A stretch of DNA of 64,000 nt from Methanohalobium evestigatum Z-7303 (GCF_000196655.1 NC_014253.1:558001-622000), one strand, 5' to 3'. Positions 9,332 to 18,405 are shown, counted from the first letter of the stretch. Notes: generated from the letters alone by a model not told the origin. Made by a program: numbers and translations.

Positions 9332-9817
9332 TCAACCATAAATGGATTTAAATCCGCCTATGTGAGATTGGCATATATTAATATGGTTTTGCTCCTCTGA
9401 TACTAATTCATCCATATCTGAGCGAAAATCATCGATATATGATTCATCAGGAACTAACTTTTTCAACAGTGGTTCATCAATATCTCTTAAATCTGTATAG
9501 GAATCCCTTAAAATTATTTCATAATTCTGTATAACATCAAACATCTGTGAGGAATCAAGGTTACTAAAATCAAAGTTTTCCTCAGGAATTCCTCTAGGGC
9601 GTGTTTCAGGTATTGATAAATTCATAATTTCAATCCATTTCTCAAGTAGAAATTTGTGCTCTTCCGATTCATAAGCAAGTGTATCAAGTGATTCTTTTTC
9701 GTCTCCTTTTAACTTGATACGAGTTTCCCAGATTACTAACTGTTCCATATCAGCCTCTATCCAGTAGTTTTTCTTAATCTGATCGATTAATCCGTTTTTA
9801 CTTTTAATACCTGTCAA
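9332..9817 (-). CDS. Ferritin-like four-helix protein
   Basis: A 161-residue acidic helical protein of unknown exact family. The pattern EADMEQLVIWE, then SEEHKFLLEKW, a central NYEIILRDSYTDL and a C-terminal SEEQNHINICQSH gives repeated Glu plus ExxH motifs as in rubrerythrin/ferritin-like di-iron bundles. That supports iron or oxygen-stress chemistry, but this is inference. It is transcribed away from another ferritin-like gene at 9934, sharing the intergenic space. Confidence 0.6.
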   Translation of the reverse strand: MTGIKSKNGLIDQIKKNYWIEADMEQLVIWETRIKLKGDEKESLDTLAYESEEHKFLLEKWIEIMNLSIPETRPRGIPEENFDFSNLDSSQMFDVIQNYEIILRDSYTDLRDIDEPLLKKLVPDESYIDDFRSDMDELVSEEQNHINICQSHIGGFKSIYG

Positions 9818-9933
9818 ATTAAACCCTCTATAATAATATTATATTTTTAGTAGTTGATTTATTTTTATAAATATGATTTGAAACAAAACAAAGTTTATCA
9901 TGGATGAAAAACTATTGGTTATGGGGTGAGAGT

Positions 9934-10203
9934 GTGTTATCAGAGATACCCATAGATCTTGAAAGGATTAAACAGGGAGATGTAAATAAAGAAACCCTTA
10001 GAGCTGCTATAATTGCTGAACTGGATGCTGTAAATCTTTACGAAGAAATGGCTAACTTAACTGAAAATGAAGATCTTAAAACAATTCTTCTGGATATTGC
10101 AAAAGAAGAAAAGGTTCATGTAGCAATGTTTCAAAGTGTTTTGATAGAAGCGGATGACGAGTTTCTAAAAATAATGGCAGATTATTCACTGGGAAAATAC
10201 TGA
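9934..10203 (+). CDS. Small ferritin-like / rubrerythrin-type protein
   Basis: An 89-residue two-helix protein with IAELDAVNLYEEMA and AKEEKVHVAMFQ: one glutamate-rich helix and one EExxH helix, the half-ferritin arrangement that dimerises to make a di-iron site, as in encapsulin-associated ferritins. I prefer the GTG start at 9934 because GGGGTGAG lies 4-10 bases upstream; an ATG at 9904 would add ten residues with no ribosome-binding site. No encapsulin shell gene or encapsulin-targeting tail is evident. Divergent from the gene at 9332-9817. Confidence 0.72.
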   Translation: MLSEIPIDLERIKQGDVNKETLRAAIIAELDAVNLYEEMANLTENEDLKTILLDIAKEEKVHVAMFQSVLIEADDEFLKIMADYSLGKY

Positions 10204-10244
10204 ACTATAATGGATTTTAGCCATTAGTTTTTAAATTAAATTTT

Positions 10245-10448
10245 TCATCCGTAATTATCTTCCCATTTTACGTCAAGTTCTGGAATATCTGAAGTTATCC
10301 AGTCTATATTATAACTCTGACCACATGAAGGGCAGATTAGACCTATTCTAAACCTTGAATTTTCAGTTTTTTTGAAACATAAATGGAATCCCTTTTTGTA
10401 TCCACAATTGGGACAAATTCTAAATTCATCATCTGGATTTTCTTTCAT
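10245..10448 (-). CDS. Small zinc-ribbon protein
   Basis: A 67-residue protein with two cysteine pairs, CPNCGYKKG and CPSCGQSY, separated by about 27 residues: a zinc ribbon of transcription-factor or nucleic-acid-binding type. It lies upstream-adjacent to nothing obvious and precedes the membrane protease gene on the other side. Function unknown. Confidence 0.65.
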   Translation of the reverse strand: MKENPDDEFRICPNCGYKKGFHLCFKKTENSRFRIGLICPSCGQSYNIDWITSDIPELDVKWEDNYG

Positions 10449-10482
10449 AACAACACACCTGAGTTTATAACTTATTTTGGAA

Positions 10483-11313
10483 TTATTCTATGTACTCCAC
10501 ACTGGATTTAACCGACCTGTAAAACTTCATGAACTCATGTACTTTATCCGGTAGGTTAGTACTTACAGGCAATCCTATATCAGCTGCTTCTGATGCGGAT
10601 ATAGGGGTAATGTGCACCATTTCTCCACTTACAAGTTTTTCAACTACATAATTGCGTTTTTCTTCATCTTCTATTTTACCTTCCAAAAGTTCATTAGCAA
10701 CCTTACGCATAAGTTTCATTGTTTTTTCTGATATATCACTGAGAACAATTGTGGTATCAGCAGCATTTGCTCCTTTCTGTGATACAGCATTTATCCATGA
10801 TGGTGCAGGATATGTACCACGTATCAAATCACCCAACTGCGGATCAATAGGACCTATTACCGCATCGTCATCCATGATTATCTCATCAGCCGCAAGTGCT
10901 ATTATAGTACCGCCAGACATTGAATAATGAGGTATCATAACCCTTGTATGTCCGTTGTGGTTTTTAAGTGCACGTGCTATCTGAATACTTGGATGTACCT
11001 GACCACCGGGTGTATGGGCAATGATATCAATCGGGCGGTTATTGGCTGTATTTCGTATTCCTCGAAGAATCGATTCTGCATCCTCTATATCGATATATTG
11101 ATAAACCGGAAGACCAAACATCGATACTGCTTCTTTTCGATGGATTAATGTAAGAACCTTTGTCCCCCATTCCTGCTCCATTTTTTTAATCATGGAAAGT
11201 CTCTGGGTTTTTACCTTTTTCATCTGATACTGCGGGTATACAAGTGCATAAAGAACAAAAACTATAGCCAAAACAGTCAGAATATCCCATGTTCCAACAT
11301 CCTCAAATACCAA
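10483..11313 (-). CDS. Membrane-bound SDH-type serine protease (ClpP/SppA-like, DUF114)
   Basis: A 276-residue protein with one N-terminal membrane helix (residues 7-27) followed by a ClpP/crotonase-fold protease domain. HTPGGQVHPSIQ, HYSMSGGTIIAL and GPIDPQLG supply the histidine, serine and aspartate regions typical of the SDH (serine dehydrogenase proteinase, DUF114) group. It probably degrades membrane-associated peptides on the cytoplasmic side. Single gene; its promoter region is divergent from the radC remnant at 11433. Confidence 0.86.
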   Translation of the reverse strand: MVFEDVGTWDILTVLAIVFVLYALVYPQYQMKKVKTQRLSMIKKMEQEWGTKVLTLIHRKEAVSMFGLPVYQYIDIEDAESILRGIRNTANNRPIDIIAHTPGGQVHPSIQIARALKNHNGHTRVMIPHYSMSGGTIIALAADEIIMDDDAVIGPIDPQLGDLIRGTYPAPSWINAVSQKGANAADTTIVLSDISEKTMKLMRKVANELLEGKIEDEEKRNYVVEKLVSGEMVHITPISASEAADIGLPVSTNLPDKVHEFMKFYRSVKSSVEYIE

Positions 11314-11612
11314 TACACTTCCTCCTAACTTTATTATTATCCCGCAATCACTATTAATATTATTTGTCCAGATTAAATTATTAATTCAAAAAACCGAATA
11401 TTTTATTAGTTTTTTAAATAATTTTAACATTTATGAGTAATTACAAAATCAAAATGCATGATATTCCAGAAGATGAACGCCCCCGTGAAAGGTTGTTAAA
11501 ACATGGACCAGAATACCTGTCAAATGCTGAGCTGCTGGCGGTAATCCTTCGAACAGGTTCCAGAAAAGAAAACGTGGTCAATTTACGTACCTGAATATTT
11601 TCAGAATATAAT

Positions 11613-11720
11613 CGTGAACTACTTCGCCTTTTGAGGCGGAGCTTCCTGCGAGTACCCGTATCATCCTGGTGATGATTTCAGTGAGTAATCACTCCGATCA
11701 ACAGGCTTGTCTGTCGCCGA
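11613..11720 (-). ncRNA. Candidate omega/reRNA region at the tnpB 3' end
   Basis: In active IS605-type elements the guide RNA overlaps the 3' end of tnpB and runs to the right end of the element, with the flank serving as guide. Here the tail of tnpB and the 65 bases after it fold into two hairpins: ATCATC/GATGAT near 11655-11675 and CGCCT/AGGCG at 11625-11638. The guide would be the radC sequence beginning ATTATATTCTG. The boundary is a guess based on family knowledge. Confidence 0.35.
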
Positions 11721-13009
11721 TTATCAGCGAACCGCTGATAGCCCGTCCACAGGGCATTCTGGCGTAGATACCTCTCCATTATCAATATTGCACTGTTTTT
11801 ATCCCTATCTATCGATTGTCTGCAATAGGGACAGTTATAGGTTCTTTCGTACAGAGACATCTTCTTGCGGTTTCCACAATTGCAGCAGTCCTGAGAGGTA
11901 TATAATTCATCAATTTCTATTATTCTCTTACCTACACGTATAGATTTATAGATTAGAAATTGAGCGAACCGTCCTATGTAACCTGAATTATGGGTACCGC
12001 GGTGTGTGCTTTTATCGGATTTCTTGTCTCCTTTCTTGCTGGTTGCCATCTGTTTAGCTGACAAATCACCGAGTATTATCACGTTTGCGTCGGTGTTATC
12101 CACAATGTTTCTTGTTTTCTTGTGCTGGAAGTCTTTCAACTGGTTGGACGACTTCTGTTTCATCCTGTTAAGGTTGCGTTTCAACCTGTACCATTTCTTA
12201 CTGTATCTCTTGCAGTGATCCAATCTGGATTGTATCTGCTGGATTTTGGGTTCCCAGTATTTATCTGGTCTATTGTTGATAACTTCACTAAGATAACCGT
12301 CAGAATCGACCATGGTATGTTTGCTGACTCCAATATCCATAGCTAGATACTTATCATTATGTTTGAAATCCAGACAAGGTACATTATATGTGATACTGAG
12401 ATAATAACTACCGTTTTTCCTCTGGTAGATTTCAATCTGTGCTATATCATCTGCCACACTCAGTATATTGTCATAAACGATTTTAGCAGGCAAACCAAAC
12501 TTCAGCTCGATCCCAAAAGGATGCTTATGTGAAAAACTGATGAAAACTTCATCATCTTCAGTATATACAGGCTCACTTTTACCATACAGATAATTGGTAG
12601 TATCGGTACTGTTATAGGTTATATTATTAGCTTTTGAATCAGTGATTTCGAACCCGGACTGATTGTAGGTCATAATGAAGAAATAACCTTCGCCTCTAAA
12701 TTTAGGCGGTTTTGCAGTTTAATCACCGTTTTTCTTCAATGAGAAGAACGATTTGTAATTAGCATCAAGTCGTTTTAATACAGACTGTAGTACCTTAGAA
12801 TACACCCATTTATATTCAGGATACTGTTTCTTGGTTTTGGGTAAATCATTTTGCTGTTTACTGTAGCTGATTTTTATACCATTACTATAAGCATCTTTGC
12901 GTTCTGCAAGTGCAAAATTGTACAGCAACCTACATTTTTCAGACAGTATCCACAATAATTCTTCCTGATCAGATGTGGGTGTAATCTTTATCGGAAACGT
13001 CTGATACAT
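11678..13009 (-). pseudogene. tnpB: TnpB RNA-guided nuclease gene with one in-frame TAA
   Basis: TnpB is the RNA-guided RuvC nuclease of IS605-type elements. Start ATG at 13009 gives MYQTFPIKITPTSDQEE. The frame runs 96 codons to TAA (12721-12719) and then continues, unshifted, through TAKPPKFRGEGYFF to the TGA at 11678. Downstream motifs are AMDIGVSK (RuvC I aspartate), VIILGDLSAKQM (RuvC II region, with Gly where the catalytic Glu usually stands), the zinc finger CCNCGNRKK...CPYC, and DRDKNSA (RuvC III aspartate). With one nonsense codon the gene is probably dead unless read through; no release-factor exception for TAA is expected. Confidence 0.88.
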
Positions 13010-13685
13010 AGTTTTTAATTTGTCTTGGTGATATTTATAAGTTTCAAATGTTAGCGTTTTTATAATAAAAAATATATTCATTGACACTCTCATCTCCCAG
13101 CTGTTTCAGGGAGAGTTACCGCTACAGAATTAAAGCCGATGTATCTACTCTTTCTAATATATATGGTGTAGGTGTTTCAAAAGCTGCACAGATTGCATCA
13201 GTTTTTGAACTTGCAAGAAAGCTTGAAACATTTGTTGATGAACAAAAACCAGAGATAAAGTCTCCAAAAGATGTATATTCACTGATGCATCCAAGAGTCA
13301 GAGGAGAAAAGAAAGAAAAATTCATTACATTAAACCTCGACACAAAAAACAGAATTATCAAAGAAGATATTATATCAATAGGAAGTTTGAATTCCAACAT
13401 TGTCCATCCCAGAGAAGTGTTTAAATCGGATTTGCTTGAATCATCTGCAGCTGTTATAATCACTCATAACCATCCTTCAGGAGATACTACTCCAAGCAAA
13501 GAAGATATAAACCTAACAGATAAACTGGTAGAAGGCGGAAAACTGCTTGGAATCGATGTTCTTGACCATGTAATTATTGGAGATTCTAATTATACAAGTC
13601 TGAAAGATGAAGGATTAATCGAATAAAGATACTACAGTGACAAATAACAAAATCTTTAAAAACCTACCCACTAAAAAGCAAACAG

Positions 13686-14597
13686 ATGAGAGATATAGAA
13701 CTTGAACAGCCCTATACCATATCGTATAAGGGAATATATGTAGTGTGTGACCGGAACAACAGATATGCAGAAATCATAGAACATCCCAGATGCTATGGAG
13801 GTGCTTCATGGGCTCGTTATCATTACTCGAATTCACCTCTTATTCTACAGGTAAACACCATCGGAGATATGACCAGATATTATACTAAAATCGGTACTTC
13901 AAACCTTGAATTAAAACCTTCAGCATTTGCTGCAGGTATTGAATCAGTAACAGTGAAAAATGATAAAGTAGAAATAACCTATGCAGGACTTGGAGGTGGT
14001 GGTGTAGGCGCCACCAAATGCAGAGCCTATGCTGATGGTGTCATAAGTTATGATATTACCGAATCCGGAGGGGGGCGCTCAGCAAAGGGAAAGATTATAG
14101 TCCCAAGAAGAGAACGTCTTATAATTGGAATTGATGATACAGATACAAAAGAAAAAGGTGCTACATGGACACTGACACACAACATCGCAGATGCACTAAA
14201 CTGTAGTGAATCGGTATATCTCTCACATTCTATTGTACAACTTTATCCTGTATCTTCCAAAACTCAAAATTGTGTATCCACTGTACTTGAATTTGGATGT
14301 GTGGATGAGAATGCGAAAAACAAAATCCTACAGGAAATAAAATCCGCTCTTTTAAAATACAGTGTATCTGATAAGACCGGTATGGTTGCATTTTCAGGGT
14401 TTGATGCAGTGGATATTTATAATTACAGCAAAATGTGTCGTTCGGGAGAAGTAAGCAAAGATTTTGCTATGCAATATGCGAGGGAACACGGAGTTGAAAT
14501 CTGGCTTGATGGAGAAGGGGTGATTGGTGCACTGGCTGCTTTACCATGGTTTGCAAAACCCGATGAATCGATAAAACTGGATACAGGATTACAATGA
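13686..14597 (+). CDS. mmp11: Methanogenesis marker protein 11
   Basis: A 303-residue protein recognised as methanogenesis marker 11, found across methanogens and of unknown function. A glycine-rich stretch GLGGGGVGATKCRAYADG lies near residue 100, and LIIGIDDTDTKEKGATW near residue 140 resembles the N-terminal motif of TiaS, the tRNA-Ile2 agmatidine synthetase, implying a nucleotide-binding site. It overlaps the next gene by four bases (ATGA), so the two are coupled. Confidence 0.85.
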   Translation: MRDIELEQPYTISYKGIYVVCDRNNRYAEIIEHPRCYGGASWARYHYSNSPLILQVNTIGDMTRYYTKIGTSNLELKPSAFAAGIESVTVKNDKVEITYAGLGGGGVGATKCRAYADGVISYDITESGGGRSAKGKIIVPRRERLIIGIDDTDTKEKGATWTLTHNIADALNCSESVYLSHSIVQLYPVSSKTQNCVSTVLEFGCVDENAKNKILQEIKSALLKYSVSDKTGMVAFSGFDAVDIYNYSKMCRSGEVSKDFAMQYAREHGVEIWLDGEGVIGALAALPWFAKPDESIKLDTGLQ

Positions 14598-16150
14598 CCA
14601 CCGATAATTCTTATAATAATACAAATACAGTTTTCACCGGACTGGATGCTTTATTTTCTGCTGTTGTAGATAGCGGTGTCAAAACAATAAATGGAGTTGC
14701 AGGTTTTCCTGTTACAGAGATAATGCAGAAATTTCTGGATAATCAGAACGGCAGATATAACGCCAGATGGGTTACAAATGAAAAGACGGGTCTTGAAATT
14801 GTGCTGGGTTCATCAATATCCGGTCACAGAAGTTTGATGATTACAAAGCATGTAGGCATGAATGTACTGTCAGACCCATTAATTACATCCACAACCCATT
14901 CTATCGGTTCAGGTGTTGTAATTATTACCGGTGATGACCCAGAGGCTCTTGCATCCCAGAATGAACAGGATTCAAGATGGTATGGTATTATTGCAGAGGT
15001 ACCTGTATATGATCCCTCTACTCCGGAAAACGCCTATTTATCCATAAGAAAAGCATTTGAAACATCTGAAAAAATAAAAGCTCCAGCAATTGTAAGGATA
15101 ACCGATAGATTGAACAAGTCAAAAGGTAGTAAAGAATTTATAAAAAATAAAAGGCAGTTCCAACCAGAACCCCGGCAATCGGTTTTTGACAGGTCTATCT
15201 GGGAACTTACAATGCATGGAAGACATCAAAAATATCATCTGGAAAAATTCCCAGTGCTTACAAAGGAAACTGAAAATACCGATTTAAATACATCAACCAT
15301 TAACGATTCAGATGTTGGAATTATTTCATCAGGAACTCCTTCTAACCTTGTATATAAAATATTGGATAAAACAGGATTCAATAAGTTTTCACATTTTTCT
15401 TTAAACATGGTATATCCACTACCCAAGAAAAAACTGAATGAGTTTATAAAAAACCATGACCGTGTACTGGTTATCGAAGAAAGTGAACCTTTTATTGAAA
15501 ACCAGATTAATATTTTTGGCAATGTTTACGGTAAAACAACAGGACATGTACCCTATGGAAAAATAAATGCAGAACATATTGAATTAGCTCTTGATTATAT
15601 TAATAAAGATTCTTTAGAAGAATACACAAGAATCCAGACACTGGAAAATAGAGGTTATCGGGGTTTCTGTGAAGGATGCTTTTACATACCTTTATATCAG
15701 ATTCTACGTAAGCTTGATGTAAAAGTAGCAGCTGACATGGGGTGTTCAATTCTTGGAGCGCCCGAACCAATGAAAGCTGTTGACGGCGATTTTGCTCTTG
15801 GTTCTGCTATAGGTACAGCCTGCGGATTTAATAACAAAGGTATTGCAGTTATAGGCGATTTTGGACTGGCACATTCTGGATTAATGAGCTTGATTAATGC
15901 TGTGTATGGTGGTTTTGATGTACTGGTTATTGTCCTTCAAAATGAAGTTGCCGCAATGACAGGCGGTCAGGATACACCCGAGCTTACAGATGTTGTAAAA
16001 TCAATTGTTGATGATGTTTCCATATACAACATCAATGATAAAGCAGAGGAAGATATTAAAAAATCAATGTCGAAATTGATTAATGATAAATTAAACAATT
16101 CCGGTGTTTCTGTTATACTTGCAAAAGGTAAATGCGTTAAATATCAGTAA
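14594..16150 (+). CDS. TPP-dependent 2-oxoacid oxidoreductase-like protein (IorA-related)
   Basis: A 518-residue protein with the layout of the alpha subunit of indolepyruvate ferredoxin oxidoreductase: an N-terminal pyrimidine-binding domain (NGVAGFPVTEIMQK, then KTGLEIVLG with TKHVGMNVLSDPL), a middle domain, and a C-terminal TPP-binding domain with ADMGCSILGAPEP, the GDF motif (VIGDFGLAHSGL) and QNEVAAMTGGQDTPE. It stops where true IorA would add a two-cluster ferredoxin domain; only a CEGC pair is present. No beta subunit gene is next to it. Coupling to marker 11 suggests a methanogen-specific role rather than aromatic amino acid catabolism. Confidence 0.8.
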   Translation: MTTDNSYNNTNTVFTGLDALFSAVVDSGVKTINGVAGFPVTEIMQKFLDNQNGRYNARWVTNEKTGLEIVLGSSISGHRSLMITKHVGMNVLSDPLITSTTHSIGSGVVIITGDDPEALASQNEQDSRWYGIIAEVPVYDPSTPENAYLSIRKAFETSEKIKAPAIVRITDRLNKSKGSKEFIKNKRQFQPEPRQSVFDRSIWELTMHGRHQKYHLEKFPVLTKETENTDLNTSTINDSDVGIISSGTPSNLVYKILDKTGFNKFSHFSLNMVYPLPKKKLNEFIKNHDRVLVIEESEPFIENQINIFGNVYGKTTGHVPYGKINAEHIELALDYINKDSLEEYTRIQTLENRGYRGFCEGCFYIPLYQILRKLDVKVAADMGCSILGAPEPMKAVDGDFALGSAIGTACGFNNKGIAVIGDFGLAHSGLMSLINAVYGGFDVLVIVLQNEVAAMTGGQDTPELTDVVKSIVDDVSIYNINDKAEEDIKKSMSKLINDKLNNSGVSVILAKGKCVKYQ

Positions 16151-16166
16151 TCCAAAACCAGTTAGA

Positions 16167-16322
16167 TTATTTGGCTTTAATTGTTTTTTCGCTACCTATT
16201 TTTTGCTCGTATGTTGTAAAACCGCAGTTCTGGCAGTAATACACCATATAGGAACCTATAAGTTCTCTTTCTATCGGAGACCTACATAATTTGCACAATT
16301 TCTGATTATGCTTTCTGTACAT
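16167..16322 (-). CDS. Small zinc-ribbon protein, second gene of a pair
   Basis: A 51-residue protein reading MYRKHNQKLCKLC at the start, with cysteine pairs C10/C13 and C30/C33 (YYCQNCGFT). The ribosome-binding site AAAGGGGAG lies just after the stop of the preceding zinc protein at 16340, so the two form a small operon. Role unknown; a nucleic-acid-binding or metal-holding zinc ribbon is likely from spacing alone. Confidence 0.65.
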   Translation of the reverse strand: MYRKHNQKLCKLCRSPIERELIGSYMVYYCQNCGFTTYEQKIGSEKTIKAK

Positions 16323-16339
16323 TTAATTTACACTCCCCT

Positions 16340-16477
16340 TTATGTAAATATCATTGCAGGGTCCAGTCTTGCAGTACCCTTTATTGTCCAGTATCCACAG
16401 ACATTACATATCTGTATTTTGTATTCTCTGTTTATTAATTGAGATTTGCATACAGGACATATTTCCAGTGATTTCAT
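16340..16477 (-). CDS. Small zinc-ribbon protein, first gene of a pair
   Basis: A 45-residue protein starting MKSLEICPVCKSQLI, with a second pair ICNVCGYWT. AAGGAG precedes the ATG by about 12 bases. It is followed 17 bases later by the second zinc-ribbon gene. Both are convergent with the TPP enzyme gene. Confidence 0.62.
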   Translation of the reverse strand: MKSLEICPVCKSQLINREYKIQICNVCGYWTIKGTARLDPAMIFT

Positions 16478-16658
16478 ATTCAATTACACTCCTTAATACG
16501 TTTTTATTTATATTTGAACAATGAACTCTGTAAGATATATAATTTATGTGCATAGAATATAGAGTATTTTATAAACTATATACTAAAAATAATTAAAAAT
16601 TGATAGGATGTTTACAGAGGAGCCCCTTGAAATCGAAACACTAAGAAACCAAAACACA

Positions 16659-16700
16659 GAAGGTTTAAAAATGGAAGATAACTTTTAAACCTTCTTTTTA
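16659..16700. terminator. Bidirectional hairpin terminator; rest of 16478-16706 has no gene
   Basis: A 12-bp perfect inverted repeat (GAAGGTTTAAAA at 16659-16670, TTTTAAACCTTC at 16683-16694) followed by TTTTT on the plus strand sits 12 bases beyond the end of the HAD gene. On the plus strand it could end a short transcript from a TATA-like region near 16550-16580; a 26-codon frame at 16608-16688 overlaps it but is not convincing. Confidence 0.55.
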
Positions 16701-16706
16701 CTTTAT

Positions 16707-17381
16707 TTAGAACAGATGTTTAAATGCGGTGGTTAACTTCCAGGCTTCCTCTATATGCACTCCCCTCATCCCAAGTTTTTGAGGCGGTTCCACATCATTT
16801 TCGGTAGTATCACCTATCGATAAAATCTCTTCAGGGTTGATATCCAGCCGTTTCTGGGCGATTTTAAACAGACGTTCGTCAGGCTTTTTGTATCCAAAAT
16901 CCGATGAAAAAATTACAAAATCAAAATACTTATACAACCCAAGATATTTCAGTTCCAATTCTGAAAAAACCCTTTGAGCATTGGATACTATACATTTGGG
17001 ATAATCCTCAAATATCTCGAGTAATTCCAGTGATTCAGAATAAGTTCCTATGTTTTGTATCGAAGCCGCCCGAAAAAGGCGGGCTGTTTCAATCCCCAGT
17101 ATCTCTTCATCAATATCCCATATTGCATTTTCTTGACAAATTTCAGAAAATATATCCTCGACTTTTACTTCTGGATAATCCTGCTCACTTAATTCGAATG
17201 ATTTACTGATCTTCTTTTTATATTCGCCTTTTAATTTTTCAGGTGAAATCTGGACACCATAATAAAGAAGCCATTTGCTAACTATATCATAAGTCTCCAG
17301 TGAGTCTTCATCAGTTTCAATATCAATGAGAGTTTTGTAACAATCAAAGATTATTCCCTTTACTTTACCGCGTTTAAACAT
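16707..17381 (-). CDS. HAD-superfamily hydrolase
   Basis: A 224-residue haloacid dehalogenase-type phosphatase. Motif I is IIFDCYKTLID, motif II is CIVSNAQRV, motif III is the lysine in GYKKPDERLF and motif IV is SIGDTTENDV. Start ATG at 17381 follows AGAGG; a longer frame upstream would lie inside the kinase gene. It overlaps the end of the preceding phosphotransferase by 22 bases, so kinase and phosphatase are expressed together and may act on the same small molecule. Confidence 0.85.
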   Translation of the reverse strand: MFKRGKVKGIIFDCYKTLIDIETDEDSLETYDIVSKWLLYYGVQISPEKLKGEYKKKISKSFELSEQDYPEVKVEDIFSEICQENAIWDIDEEILGIETARLFRAASIQNIGTYSESLELLEIFEDYPKCIVSNAQRVFSELELKYLGLYKYFDFVIFSSDFGYKKPDERLFKIAQKRLDINPEEILSIGDTTENDVEPPQKLGMRGVHIEEAWKLTTAFKHLF

Positions 17382-18304
17382 GATTTTGCCTCTTTGAGAA
17401 GATAATTGTAATAATCGGGATGCCATCCCAAACGAGCAATCCTTAGCCACCCATAAGCCATATAAAAGGGAAGTGTAACCGTTATCTTATAAAATTCTTC
17501 TTCGTCTTTACTGTACTCCCATAAAAAATGCCTGATATAGGGTTCAGCCCTTTGACCAGAACCTTTCAACGCAAAATGGTTTTTAATTTCTGCACAGAGG
17601 ACTCCAAGGTCATGTATACGGTTTCTATAACCCGAACTCTCAAAATCGATAGCATATACTTTGTCGTTCTGGAATATATAATTTAGAGGTGTTACATCCC
17701 TGTGTATGAGATAACTACATTCCTCATTCACCTGTGGGCTATTCCACCATTTTCCCAGTAATTCATCAAATTTATTTCTTGTATGAGCGTCAAGATGGAG
17801 ATAATCAAGGTTCCATTGAAAATCATCAAATTCCTTTTTTTTGTCATAAAAGTTCATCTTTGTATTATCATGAAGTTTTCTAAGAAGCTCTGCAATTTCT
17901 GAAAGCCGACTGTCAAGATGTTTTTCATGTTCCATATACCACATTAGAGATTTCCCGGAAACATACTCAATCACAATAACACAATTAAAATCTTTATTCC
18001 GAGCAATTGGTTTTGATGTATTGATAATCTCATTAACTTTTTTAAGGTTTTCAAATTCATTCTCCATAACATCACATGGGTTATATTCCCGAGTTTCTCC
18101 TTTTGGCTCTCCAAGAAATTTTGCTACCACACTGAAACCTTCATCCACAAGTTCATACCTGCAAACAGTGTGTGACGATATATTGAATTTATAAACATTG
18201 ACAGCACATTCTTTATTTTGTACTCTATCATCAAGTACCTCTATAAGCCAATCCCTGAATTTATGACCCCGAGTAATCGTATTAACAAAATGTTCCCTGC
18301 TCAC
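17360..18304 (-). CDS. Aminoglycoside phosphotransferase (APH)-fold kinase
   Basis: A 314-residue protein kinase-like phosphotransferase. The catalytic loop reads LIHRDVTPLNYIF (about residue 200) and the metal-binding motif is YAIDFESSGY. Such enzymes phosphorylate small molecules such as choline, sugars or antibiotics; the natural substrate here is unknown. The start is GTG at 18304 with GGGGGAGT upstream. It forms a two-gene operon with the HAD phosphatase. Confidence 0.8.
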   Translation of the reverse strand: MSREHFVNTITRGHKFRDWLIEVLDDRVQNKECAVNVYKFNISSHTVCRYELVDEGFSVVAKFLGEPKGETREYNPCDVMENEFENLKKVNEIINTSKPIARNKDFNCVIVIEYVSGKSLMWYMEHEKHLDSRLSEIAELLRKLHDNTKMNFYDKKKEFDDFQWNLDYLHLDAHTRNKFDELLGKWWNSPQVNEECSYLIHRDVTPLNYIFQNDKVYAIDFESSGYRNRIHDLGVLCAEIKNHFALKGSGQRAEPYIRHFLWEYSKDEEEFYKITVTLPFYMAYGWLRIARLGWHPDYYNYLLKEAKSCLNAVK

Positions 18305-18405
18305 AGATAATACTCCCCCTTACTACTTAATCAATTAAAATATTAAACTTTAAGGGTATATTTAAAAAAGCAGTATATATAAAAAAGAATAGGGACAGCT
18401 TATAT

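Larger units (their letters stand above)
11613..13128 (-). mobile_element. IS200/IS605-family element, IS1341 type (tnpB only)
   Basis: Ends were fixed by restoring the radC reading frame. On the tnpB strand the left end follows TTTAAT (a plausible target motif, 13134-13129) and has a hairpin TCTCCC/GGGAGA (13093-13098 and 13109-13114). The right end carries a CGCCT/AGGCG hairpin (11625-11638) and finishes ...GTTCACG at 11613. No terminal inverted repeats or target duplication are seen, as expected for this family. There is no tnpA (HUH transposase) inside, so movement would need one in trans. Confidence 0.9.
11433..13626 (+). pseudogene. radC: radC, broken by a stop codon and an IS1341-type insertion
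   Basis: The 5' part (11433-11612) encodes [18 protein letters not shown] and [14 protein letters not shown]; the 3' part (13129-13626) encodes YGVGVSKAAQIA and the JAB/MPN metalloprotease-fold motif ITHNHPSGDTTPSKED. Joining 11612 to 13129 keeps the frame (EYN then IKADVSTLSN) and gives 225 codons, the usual RadC length. Besides the 1516-bp insertion, codon 54 is TGA (11592-11594), probably from CGA. So the gene is inactive twice over. RadC-family proteins were once linked to recombinational repair; their role is unclear. The 3' part could be expressed from a TTG at 13081 but would lack the helix-hairpin-helix start. Confidence 0.93.

Noticed and set aside
11707-12346. Plus-strand open frames across the tnpB region
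   Set aside because: They are complements of the clear TnpB coding sequence on the minus strand and show no protein motifs or ribosome-binding sites.
12640-12662. tRNA-like TTCGAACCC string
   Set aside because: It lies within the tnpB coding region and there is no acceptor stem or anticodon arm around it.
16608-16688. 26-codon frame before the terminator hairpin
   Set aside because: Its end falls inside the hairpin stem and it has no recognisable features; chance occurrence is likely.
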